Shown here piece by piece: positions 6,912 through 14,186 of a DNA stretch of 29,046 nt. Origin of the DNA: an uncultured Bacteroidaceae bacterium. GTDB lineage: Bacteria > Bacteroidota > Bacteroidia > Bacteroidales > Bacteroidaceae. The notes under the pieces were generated by a model that was not told where the DNA came from, searched no databases, and was given only the letters and a program-made list of their open reading frames with translations. Location of the stretch: the NCBI GenBank assembly GCA_934271655.1, contig CAKQRW010000042.1:1-29046 (forward strand), read 5' to 3'. Both the position numbers and the translations under genes were made by a program. Each line of letters begins with the position of its first letter. The stretch's first letter is position 1.

Positions 6912-9491
6912 CTAAAGCTTCAGTTCTGGTGCGAGGAACTGTCCTGTTATTCCCTTGCCGCTCGCAGCCACTTCCTCTGGTGTGCCTGTCACCACGACCT
7001 GGCCGCCGTCTTTTCCTCCTTCTGGTCCCATGTCGATAATGTAGTCCGCAAGTTTTATCACATCAAGGTTGTGCTCGATGACGATGACGGAGTTGCCCTT
7101 CTCCACCAGCCTGCTGATGACAGCCATCAGCGTGCGTATGTCGTCGAAGTGCAGTCCTGTAGTAGGCTCATCGAGGATGTAGAGCGTGCGTCCTGTGTCC
7201 TTCTTGGCCAGTTCTGTAGCAAGTTTCACGCGTTGGCTTTCGCCTCCGCTCAGTGTGCTGGATGGCTGGCCAAGTTTAATATAGCCCAGTCCCACCTCTT
7301 GCAGCACTTTAATCTTGCGCAGTATACGTGGCTGGTTCTCAAAGAACTCCACGGCTTGGTTGATGGTCATGTCGAGCACGTCAGCGATGCTTTTCCCCTT
7401 AAATCGCACCTCAAGAGTCTCGCGGTTGTATCGACGTCCCTGGCATGTCTCGCATGGCACCAGCACGTCTGGCAGGAAGTTCATCTGTATGGTCTTGTAA
7501 CCATTGCCGCTACAAGTCTCGCAGCGTCCGCCAGCCACGTTGAAGGAGAAGCGTCCTGGCTTGTAGGAGCGCATCTTGGCTTCGGGCATCTCAACAAACA
7601 GTCTGCGTATGTCGGAGAACACATCTGTGTATGTGGCAGGATTGCTGCGTGGCGTGCGTCCCAGCGGCGACTGGTCCACGCTCACCACCTTGTCGATATT
7701 GTCCGTTCCCTCGATGCTGCCATATGCCAGCGGCTCTTTCTGTGAGCGGTAGAAATGCTGGCTGAGATATGGCAGCAGGGTCTCGTTGATGAGTGTGGAC
7801 TTGCCGCTGCCGCTGACGCCAGTGACGCATACAAGCATGCCCAGCGGTATGTCCACCGACACGTTCCTGAGATTGTTGCCGCAGGCCCCGTTGACGCTTA
7901 TGAAGAGTCCGTTGCCTCTCCGGCGTTCAGCTGGCACCTCTATCTTTTCCTCCCCATTGAGGAAACGTGCCGTGAGGGTGTTGGTGTGCAGCATGTCTGC
8001 CGGTGTGCCCTGATAGACCACCTCTCCGCCCAGTCGGCCAGCGCGTGGTCCCATGTCGACAATGTAGTCAGCTTGCAGCATCATGTCTTTGTCGTGCTCC
8101 ACCACGATGACTGTGTTGCCCTCGTCGCGCAGCCTCTTGAGCGAGTTGATAAGCCTAATGTTGTCTCGCTGGTGCAAGCCAATGCTCGGCTCGTCAAGTA
8201 TATAAAGCACATTGACCAGCTTGGTGCCTATCTGTGTGGCGAGGCGGATGCGCTGGCTCTCGCCTCCGCTGAGGCTGACCGAACTGCGCGACAGGCTCAG
8301 GTAGTGCAGTCCCACATCGAGCAGGAAGCGCAACCTTGTAGCAATCTCCTTGATTATCTCATGGGCCACAATCCTTCGGTTGCTGTCCATCGTCTCTTCC
8401 ACGTGTATCATCCACTCATAAAGTTCAGACAGCTCCATGTCCGACACCTCGCTTATGTTCTTTCCTGCAATGCGGAAATGCAGCGCTTCCTTGTTCAGCC
8501 TCGCACCGTGGCATTCGGGGCAGACGGCCAGTTTGTCCAGCGACTCGCTCCATTTCTGTGCCATCTCCTTCTGCGACTCTATGTCAAGGCTCTCCATCTT
8601 CTCCGCCATTTCGGCATAGTCGACGCTGTCCATGTCTACCGCAGGCACCATCCCGAGGCCCTTGCAGCACGGGCAGGCCCCTTGGGGGGAGTTGAACGAG
8701 AATGTGTGTGGCGAGGGGTCGCGGTAACATAGTCCGGTGGTAGGACACATGAGCTTGCGTGAATAGTGCTTCAGCTCTCCTGAGTCCTTGTCAACCACCA
8801 TCGCCTGTCCGTCGCCCATCTTCATGGCAGTCTCCAGACTCTTCTGCAGGCGTTGGCTATCCTTGGAGCTCACCGCCAGCTTGTCGACCACCACCTCTAT
8901 GCTGTGGTTTTTGTACCGGTCCACCATCATGCCCTCTTCAATCTCCCTTATCTCGCCATCTACCCTTGCGTGCAGGAACCCTTTCTTGCGTATGCTCTCG
9001 AAGAGTTCCCGATAGTGTCCCTTACGGTTCACCACAAGAGGTGCGAGCAGGAAGATGCGTTTGCCATCATAGCATTCGAGCAAGAGGTGCATCACGTCTT
9101 CATCGGTGTATTTCACCATTTTCTCCCCTGTCTCATAGCTGAACGCTTCTGCTGCGCGCGCATAGAGCAAGCGGAGGAAATCGTATATCTCGGTTACTGT
9201 GCCCACAGTGGAGCGCGGATTCTTATTTGTGGTCTTCTGCTCAATGCTGATGACAGGCGACAGTCCTGTTACCTTGTCCACGTCGGGGCGTTCCATGCCA
9301 CCAAGAAAATTGCGAATGTAAGCCCCGAAGGTCTCAATATATCGCCGTTGTCCCTCGGCAAAGATGGTGTCAAAAGCCAGGGAAGACTTTCCGCTGCCGC
9401 TAAGTCCTGTGATGACTGTCAGGCTGTTGCGCGGTATGTCCACGTCCACGTTCTTCAGATTGTGTACTTTTGCTCCTTCAATCCTAATCAT
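6912..9491 (-). CDS. uvrA: UvrA-family excinuclease ATPase, short paralogue
   Basis: UvrA recognises DNA damage and loads UvrB in nucleotide excision repair. Two ABC modules are complete: Walker A GLSGSGKS (29-36) and GVSGSGKS (558-565), signature LSGGESQ (407 and 747), and Walker B YILDEP (430 and 771). The C-terminal zinc finger CETC...CETC (657-683) is intact. At 859 aa it is about 80 shorter than standard UvrA (about 940). Most of the loss lies in the insertion domain after the first zinc module, where only about 40 residues separate GLGMVPAVD from CPEC. That first module is also altered: CPTTG (249) replaces the usual CPxCG. The UvrB-binding region (about 130-205, LLAPLVVNRKGHY) is retained. 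It is therefore probably a second UvrA rather than the main one. Its ATG overlaps the upstream stop by one base (TGATG), suggesting translational coupling. Confidence 0.93.
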   Translation of the reverse strand: MIRIEGAKVHNLKNVDVDIPRNSLTVITGLSGSGKSSLAFDTIFAEGQRRYIETFGAYIRNFLGGMERPDVDKVTGLSPVISIEQKTTNKNPRSTVGTVTEIYDFLRLLYARAAEAFSYETGEKMVKYTDEDVMHLLLECYDGKRIFLLAPLVVNRKGHYRELFESIRKKGFLHARVDGEIREIEEGMMVDRYKNHSIEVVVDKLAVSSKDSQRLQKSLETAMKMGDGQAMVVDKDSGELKHYSRKLMCPTTGLCYRDPSPHTFSFNSPQGACPCCKGLGMVPAVDMDSVDYAEMAEKMESLDIESQKEMAQKWSESLDKLAVCPECHGARLNKEALHFRIAGKNISEVSDMELSELYEWMIHVEETMDSNRRIVAHEIIKEIATRLRFLLDVGLHYLSLSRSSVSLSGGESQRIRLATQIGTKLVNVLYILDEPSIGLHQRDNIRLINSLKRLRDEGNTVIVVEHDKDMMLQADYIVDMGPRAGRLGGEVVYQGTPADMLHTNTLTARFLNGEEKIEVPAERRRGNGLFISVNGACGNNLRNVSVDIPLGMLVCVTGVSGSGKSTLINETLLPYLSQHFYRSQKEPLAYGSIEGTDNIDKVVSVDQSPLGRTPRSNPATYTDVFSDIRRLFVEMPEAKMRSYKPGRFSFNVAGGRCETCSGNGYKTIQMNFLPDVLVPCETCQGRRYNRETLEVRFKGKSIADVLDMTINQAVEFFENQPRILRKIKVLQEVGLGYIKLGQPSSTLSGGESQRVKLATELAKKDTGRTLYILDEPTTGLHFDDIRTLMAVISRLVEKGNSVIVIEHNLDVIKLADYIIDMGPEGGKDGGQVVVTGTPEEVAASGKGITGQFLAPELKL

Positions 9492-10243
9492 CAGTTGTCT
9501 CCTCCTCCATTCGTTTCGCTGTTCTCGTTGAAGCCTTTCAGCACGTTGACTGCTTTCTTGAACTTATACTCAATGCCGTCACTTCCAAGTCCGTATAGAT
9601 TAAGAAAATATACTCCGTCTTTCACATACTTGCCATTCTTGCGTCCGTCCCAAAGGATGAGCTTGTTTGGCTCGCCGTCAGCGTGCTCGGCATCCTCCAG
9701 CGTGACAGAGTGTACGACCTGTCCCCAGCGGTTGAAGAAGGTAGCCTTCAGTTTCACGATAGACTGCGCCGTGATGCGGTAGTAGTCGTTGATGCCGTCA
9801 TCGTTCGGTGAGAATCCATCGGGACATGTCAGTTTTGACTCGCTCACCACCACATTGATAGGCTCGCTCTCATACTCGACGGTATCTCCTGCATGCGTGA
9901 AGGTGACGTAGAGTTTGACGCCGTATCCGCCCGACTGTGTGAGCGTATAGCTCGTGTTCTCCTCGAAGCGTGTCACTATAGGCGTTTGTTCTGTCTCCTT
10001 CATGCTCCATAGCCGCCACTCGCACACATAGTCGTAGCCATCGGGATTGTTGATGTTGGCCGTCATAGTGATGTCGAGCGGAGCCTGTGCGGTCTGCGAT
10101 TCGCCTGGAGTCACCTCCACGTCTGCCGCCTCGTCAATCGAGTAGAATGTCACCACGGGAGCCGCTTCCTGGGCCAGTGCGGCCAGATGAGCGGATGCCA
10201 GCGCAAATGCCAGCGTGATGGTCTTGTATATGTTCATCGTCAT
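9491..10243 (-). CDS. Secreted protein with type B (gliding-type) sorting domain
   Basis: A 250-aa exported protein with a signal peptide (MTMNIYKTITLAFALASAHLA) ending near LAQ. An Ig-like beta region (about 35-140) is followed by a C-terminal CHU_C/gliding-motility-associated domain: CPDGFSPNDDGINDYY, then FFNRWGQVV, WDGRKNGKYVKDGVYF and a final beta strand. Domains of this kind direct substrates through the type IX secretion system and keep them at the surface or release them. The start at 10243 fits the promoter at 10289-10296, which excludes the longer frame beginning at 10291; 10237 is a possible alternative ATG. It is the first gene of the minus-strand run and overlaps the uvrA start by one base, an odd partner for a repair gene. 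Confidence 0.85.
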   Translation of the reverse strand: MTMNIYKTITLAFALASAHLAALAQEAAPVVTFYSIDEAADVEVTPGESQTAQAPLDITMTANINNPDGYDYVCEWRLWSMKETEQTPIVTRFEENTSYTLTQSGGYGVKLYVTFTHAGDTVEYESEPINVVVSESKLTCPDGFSPNDDGINDYYRITAQSIVKLKATFFNRWGQVVHSVTLEDAEHADGEPNKLILWDGRKNGKYVKDGVYFLNLYGLGSDGIEYKFKKAVNVLKGFNENSETNGGGDN

Positions 10244-10288
10244 TTTCTTTTTATGGCCGCTGAAGCGTCCTTTTGTTATTTGGTAATG

Positions 10289-10296
10289 CAAATTTA
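10289..10296 (-). promoter_or_regulatory. Candidate Bacteroidetes -7 promoter box (minus)
   Basis: The minus strand reads TAAATTTG, an exact match to TAnnTTTG. The predicted transcription start lies about 40 nt upstream of the ATG at 10243. No clear TTTG is seen at the -33 spacing. It is divergent from the plus-strand promoter at 10383-10390. Confidence 0.45.
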
Positions 10297-10333
10297 CTTA
10301 TTATATTCTATAAAATAGCATGAAAAACCAAAT

Positions 10334-10366
10334 AAATGAGTCTTGCGGTTGCGCAAATGAGTCTTG
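10334..10366. repeat. Two direct repeats AAATGAGTCTTG, 21 bp apart
   Basis: The 12-mer AAATGAGTCTTG occurs at 10334-10345 and 10355-10366, between two divergent promoters. The second copy covers the expected -33 region of the plus promoter at 10383-10390. A spacing of two helical turns is typical of binding sites for a dimeric or cooperative regulator. No regulator gene is adjacent. Confidence 0.55.
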
Positions 10367-10382
10367 ATTCTTTTTTTTTTGC

Positions 10383-10390
10383 TAATTTTG
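10383..10390 (+). promoter_or_regulatory. Bacteroidetes -7 promoter box before the LysM gene
   Basis: TAATTTTG matches TAnnTTTG exactly and is preceded by a 10-bp T run. Transcription would begin near 10397, leaving a very short leader before the ATG at 10406 or 10418. This supports dropping the longer open frame that begins at 10364, upstream of the box. The -33 element is weak (CTTG at 10363). Confidence 0.6.
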
Positions 10391-10405
10391 TACTTCGAAA
10401 ATAAT

Positions 10406-12025
10406 ATGACAAGCAATATGCGAACACAAAGAAACATTTTTTTTGCCATGGCATTCTTCGCAGCCATGACGCTCAGCGCACAGTCTGCCAAGGTGATAAA
10501 GTATGAAGTACAGGGAGGCGAGACGCTCTACAGCATAGCACGCAGCCACAGTGTGACCGTAGCTGCGATACTTGAAGCCAATCCTGGCCTGCAGGCAGAC
10601 AGGGTGATGGCTGGCCAGACTCTTCTCATACCGACAGGCAAGGCTGCCACATCGGCCTCCCCTACAAGCAAGCCTTCAGCTGTGCCGTCGGCGCAGGCAA
10701 AGGCTCCGCAGATCCAAAGCACGGTGCAGCCGCTGCCGCGATACAAAGCCACACACGAGGTGAGGAAGAAGGAAACCGTCTATTCCATATGCCGCCAGTA
10801 TGGCATAACAGAAAGCGAACTGAGGGAGGCCAACCCGTCCATCGATGGCGACAAGGTGAAGAAAGGCACGGTGCTCAACATACCATTCTCTGCCGAAGAG
10901 AAGAAAGCTCATGCGGAGAAAGTGCGCCAGGCAGAGGAGCAGGCCAAGAGAGAATGGGCAAAAAAGCATGCGCCAATAAAGGTGGCTGTCATCCTGCCAT
11001 TCAACACAGGCAGCCTTACCATGAGCGCGGAGTCGCAGAAGATGGCAAATATGTACCAGGGATTCCTGCTTGCCGTAGACTCGCTCAAGCAGCGAGGCGT
11101 GTCGGTGGACGTGCATGCCTATGACGAGGTGGCAAGTTATGCGGCCGTAGACCAGATACTGCAGCGTCCGGAGATGAGGGAGATGCAGCTCATTGTTGGC
11201 CCTGTGCGCGGATGGAACGTGAAAAACGTGGCAGAGTTTGCCGCCAAGAATGGTATAGTACATGTGGCACCACTCGCCAATGAGCCTACGGTAGTGGACT
11301 CCCGCCCTACCACCTTCCAGGTCAACGTCAACTCGTCCATGCTCTATTCTCAGGTGTACAACAAGTTTTATGCCGAGCACAAGAACGACAATATAGTCAT
11401 TGTCAACATGAATGAAAAAGACGACAACGCCGACTTCATCATAGGGCTGAAGGCTTTTCTCGACAAGAAAGGAATGGCATACAGCCGGACAAGTGTCAAC
11501 GACATATCGTCAATAAGAAGCATGCTGAGCAACGAGAAGAGAAACATTGTATTGCCTACAAGCGGCAGCACGCACGCTTTCGCCCTGCTGTGCGGAAGGC
11601 TGGACAACGCCCACGTGCTGAACGACTACCGCGTGCAGCTCTTTGGCTATCCCGAGTGGCAGACTCTGGCTGGCAAGCAGGATGCGCATCTGCGCAAATA
11701 TCGCTGTCAGTTCTACACCACTTTCTATAGCAACAGCATGACCGAGCGCTCCAAGAGATTCAACTCGCTGTTCCGCCGCTGGTTCAACCAAGACCAGTAC
11801 AACAGCCTGCCTCGATACGGCGAACTGGGCTACGACATCGGTGCATACTTCATCAAGGGCATTAAGGAATACTCCGACCAGATAGTCAACAATCTGCACA
11901 ATTATTCCTACTCGTCAATGGAGTTCCCATTCAACTTTGAGAGAAAGGCCTCTGGCTCTGGCTTCCAGAACAAGTCAATACTCTTTGTCACATACAGAGA
12001 CAACGGCACCGTGACTGTGAGATGA
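10406..12025 (+). CDS. LysM-repeat protein with periplasmic-binding-protein fold
   Basis: An exported 539-aa protein (535 aa if the second ATG at 10418 is used) with an N-terminal hydrophobic signal ending near LSAQ. Two LysM modules (about 32-77, VQGGETLYSIARSH; and 116-160, VRKKETVYSICRQYG) should bind peptidoglycan glycan strands. They are joined by a Pro/Ala/Ser-rich linker. After a charged helix, residues from about 192 to the end resemble the type I periplasmic binding fold of LivJ/LpoA-like proteins (IKVAVILPFNTG, LIVGPVRGWNVKNVAEFAAKNGIVHVAPLANE). No ABC-transporter permease is nearby. A wall-anchored sensor or an LpoA-like activator of wall synthesis is therefore at least as likely as solute transport; this is inference. 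A PorT-like barrel follows after 148 nt with no terminator visible. Confidence 0.85.
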   Translation: MTSNMRTQRNIFFAMAFFAAMTLSAQSAKVIKYEVQGGETLYSIARSHSVTVAAILEANPGLQADRVMAGQTLLIPTGKAATSASPTSKPSAVPSAQAKAPQIQSTVQPLPRYKATHEVRKKETVYSICRQYGITESELREANPSIDGDKVKKGTVLNIPFSAEEKKAHAEKVRQAEEQAKREWAKKHAPIKVAVILPFNTGSLTMSAESQKMANMYQGFLLAVDSLKQRGVSVDVHAYDEVASYAAVDQILQRPEMREMQLIVGPVRGWNVKNVAEFAAKNGIVHVAPLANEPTVVDSRPTTFQVNVNSSMLYSQVYNKFYAEHKNDNIVIVNMNEKDDNADFIIGLKAFLDKKGMAYSRTSVNDISSIRSMLSNEKRNIVLPTSGSTHAFALLCGRLDNAHVLNDYRVQLFGYPEWQTLAGKQDAHLRKYRCQFYTTFYSNSMTERSKRFNSLFRRWFNQDQYNSLPRYGELGYDIGAYFIKGIKEYSDQIVNNLHNYSYSSMEFPFNFERKASGSGFQNKSILFVTYRDNGTVTVR

Positions 12026-12173
12026 ACTGGCGCGCATGGACAGACCTGGACATGATGCGCTTCATGAAAAAGGCCTCATGCCTGTGCCTTCCACAGAGCA
12101 ACAGCCCAAGCCAAGGCATAATAAACCATTGTGGCGGGGCTGCTCCTATAGCCAACAATAAAACAAGAAACCA

Positions 12174-12884
12174 ATGCACATAAGACACATCATACTGGCA
12201 TCGCTCATAGCCGTCGCTGCTTTGGCAGCCAAGGCCCAGGTGGGCGAGCCACGCAAGGACTTCGCTGTCGGTGTGACAGCCGGATACATCATGAGCAAGA
12301 TGGACTTCATGCCAAAGATAAAGCAAGCGTCTAAAGGCTCGCCCATGTTTGGCTTTGCCGGCAGGTATATCTGCGAGAAATATTTCTCCACCATATGCGG
12401 TGTGGAGCTGGAAGTGCTCTACAACAATCTCGGCTGGGAGGAAGTCATAGAAGACGGAACAAACAATACATACAAGAGAGACCTCAACTATCTGCAGGTG
12501 CCCCTGCTCATGCAGATGGGATGGGGACGCGAGCGCCGCGGCGTCAAGTTCCTGTTTGAGGCAGGTCCACAGCTGGGTCTCTACATGTCGGGCAAGGAGC
12601 ACATGGGTGGAGGCACATGGGATCCATCGCATCGCCCCAGCAATGTGACGCACCAATATGGCCGCGAGCCAGACCACACCTTCGACTATGGCATAACAGC
12701 AGGACTCGGACTCGAGGCCTCCACTCCTGTAGGACATTTCCTCCTTCAAGGGAGATACTATTACGGACTGGCAGACATATACGACAACAGCAAGCGCGGC
12801 TACTTCAGCCGTTCGGCCAACCAGGTCGTGTCTATCAAACTGACATACCTGTTTGACATAGTGAAATCAGACTGCAACAAGTAA
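12174..12884 (+). CDS. PorT-like outer-membrane beta-barrel protein
   Basis: A 236-aa protein with a signal peptide (MHIRHIILASLIAVAALAAKAQ) and alternating hydrophobic strands ending in VSIKLTYLFDIV. It fits the PorT/outer-membrane beta-barrel family (OMP_b-brl type, about 200-240 aa): an early FAVGVTAGY strand, the middle YLQVPLLMQMG, and FEAGPQLGLYMSG. YLQVPLLMQ-like strands are very typical of this family in Bacteroidetes. True PorT is a type IX secretion component, but most family members have no known role, so I give no symbol. It follows the LysM gene in the same direction, suggesting a shared envelope function. A short 22-bp repeat array begins at its stop codon. Confidence 0.8.
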   Translation: MHIRHIILASLIAVAALAAKAQVGEPRKDFAVGVTAGYIMSKMDFMPKIKQASKGSPMFGFAGRYICEKYFSTICGVELEVLYNNLGWEEVIEDGTNNTYKRDLNYLQVPLLMQMGWGRERRGVKFLFEAGPQLGLYMSGKEHMGGGTWDPSHRPSNVTHQYGREPDHTFDYGITAGLGLEASTPVGHFLLQGRYYYGLADIYDNSKRGYFSRSANQVVSIKLTYLFDIVKSDCNK

Positions 12885-12949
12885 GTGCCAGATCAGACTA
12901 TACTAAATGCCATATTTGACTATACTAAGTGTAAGATAATACTATATAA
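12884..12949. repeat. Three tandem 22-bp units
   Basis: Three consecutive 22-bp units start at 12884, 12906 and 12928. They share ARTGCCA at the start and GACTATACTA at the end; the third unit is more diverged. The array begins on the last base of the upstream stop codon. The rest of the spacer to 13201 holds only a weak 7-bp inverted repeat (CGTGCAT 13006-13012, ATGCACG 13032-13038), and I see no gene or clear promoter there. Confidence 0.7.
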
Positions 12950-13201
12950 TGTGCAAGCAATATTTGTCTGAAGATTGTTCGGGCATCTCAGCTTGCCTTT
13001 ATGGCCGTGCATAGATGGCTTATCAGCGGCGATGCACGCATAGTCCCCTTCTTTACTACTTCAAGGTTTCTCAAAAATGCAGCAAGAAGTTTGCCCCGGC
13101 CTATTATGGCATAGCCCCCAAGAATATGACATGGCCAAAGAATACTTCCCTAATGAAAAGGAAACAACTCTAATAATCAGAAGAAAATCGCTTCAAGACA
13201 A

Positions 13202-13873
13202 TTGGACTATCCACTTATAACATCCCATTCCACGTTCGACGCGGTGATACTGTGTGACGGCGACTACCCGTCACACCCTGTCGCCGTGAGCATCCTCCAT
13301 CGGGCTGCCCACCTCATCTGCTGCGACGGAGCTGGCATGAAGCACATGCAGGCAGGAGGCCAGCCAGAGGCCATCATCGGCGATGGCGACTCTCTCCCCG
13401 AAGCTTTCAAACGACAGCATGCCGACATCATACACATCGTGCACGAGCAAGAGGACAATGACCAGACCAAAGCCACACGCCACTGCATGATGAAGGGCTA
13501 CAGACACATAGCCTATCTGGGAAGCACAGGCAAGAGAGAAGACCATGCCCTGGGCAACATATCGCTCATGTTGAGATACATGAGAGCTTTTCATCTCGAT
13601 GTCACCATGGTGACCGACCACGGATATTTCACACCAGCACATGGCACGCAGACCTTCGCAAGCTTTGCCAGGCAACAGATAAGCATCTTCAACATCAATA
13701 GCACGCAGCTCAGCGGCGACGGTTTCAGATGGGCACCCTACGCATATACAGAGCCATGGCAAGGCACTCTCAACGAAGCCACAGGCGAATCGGTCACCAT
13801 ACATGCAGACGGTGACTACCTCCTATACCGTACCTTTGAGGCAAAGAATGCCAATGTCGTGCAACATGACTAA
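13202..13873 (+). CDS. thiN: Thiamine pyrophosphokinase (TTG start)
   Basis: Transfers pyrophosphate from ATP to thiamine, giving the cofactor thiamine diphosphate in the cytosol. The 223-aa protein has GDGDS (60-64), the DNDQTKA stretch (85-91) and GSTGKREDHALGN (107-119), which together form the metal and substrate site of the family. The C-terminal beta region (GESVTIHADGDYLLYR) is the usual thiamine-binding half. No ATG or GTG exists between the upstream in-frame stop (13154) and the conserved N-terminus. TTG at 13202 is the only good start and places DAVILCDGDYPSHP where relatives have it. The gene lies just upstream of the TPP riboswitch, not under it, so thiamine-dependent control would have to come from elsewhere. 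No promoter box is obvious before it. Confidence 0.92.
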   Translation: MDYPLITSHSTFDAVILCDGDYPSHPVAVSILHRAAHLICCDGAGMKHMQAGGQPEAIIGDGDSLPEAFKRQHADIIHIVHEQEDNDQTKATRHCMMKGYRHIAYLGSTGKREDHALGNISLMLRYMRAFHLDVTMVTDHGYFTPAHGTQTFASFARQQISIFNINSTQLSGDGFRWAPYAYTEPWQGTLNEATGESVTIHADGDYLLYRTFEAKNANVVQHD

Positions 13874-13933
13874 GTGATTTGTGTCACTTTTCCTGCCTTA
13901 AAATGTGTTGCAAAGCATAATAATCTTGTAAAA

Positions 13934-13965
13934 TTTGCCTATATGAACAAAATGGCGTACTTTTG
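13934..13965 (+). promoter_or_regulatory. Promoter of the TPP riboswitch transcript
   Basis: A TTTG -33 element (13934-13937) and TACTTTTG (13958-13965, matching TAnnTTTG) are separated by 20 bases, the normal Bacteroidetes spacing. The transcript would begin near 13972, just before the riboswitch. This is the best promoter in the window. Confidence 0.75.
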
Positions 13966-13984
13966 CACTCAGTTAGCAAAATGC

Positions 13985-14080
13985 TGACCAAGGGGTGCTG
14001 CCGCCATGCTTGAGAGAACGTGGACGGATGCTGAGAACATACCCATTGAACCTGTCCGGGTAATGCCGGATAGGGACAAA
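13985..14080 (+). promoter_or_regulatory. TPP riboswitch (THI element)
   Basis: The conserved THI-box elements appear in order: AGGGGTGC (13991-13998), GCTGAGA (14030-14036), ACCCATTGAACCTG (14041-14054), then CCGGGTAATGCCGG (14057-14070) and TAGGGA (14071-14076). The P3 stem is present between the first two (GCCGCCATG...). The aptamer binds thiamine diphosphate and should switch off the receptor gene starting at 14187. The 107 nt between aptamer and ATG are the expression platform. They hold a possible hairpin (ATGCG 14118-14122 with CGCAT 14130-14134) and then a pyrimidine-rich stretch, CCCCTTATTTTTCTG. I cannot tell termination from translation control. Confidence 0.95.
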
Positions 14081-14186
14081 TGCATACTGCTCTCGACACA
14101 GATACAGGTATACGCAATGCGTGAAGCATCGCATGTGTACGGGTTGTCTCCCCTTATTTTTCTGTTACACAATAAAAATCAAAAAG

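Noticed and set aside
6459..7745. A 428-codon plus-strand frame antisense to mutS2 and uvrA
   Set aside because: Long antisense frames arise from the codon bias of the opposite genes. The translated sequence has no family features and crosses two well-supported genes.
14118..14175. Rho-independent terminator in the TPP riboswitch expression platform
   Set aside because: A short hairpin and a T-rich stretch exist, but they are not contiguous as in a standard terminator, so I did not annotate it separately.
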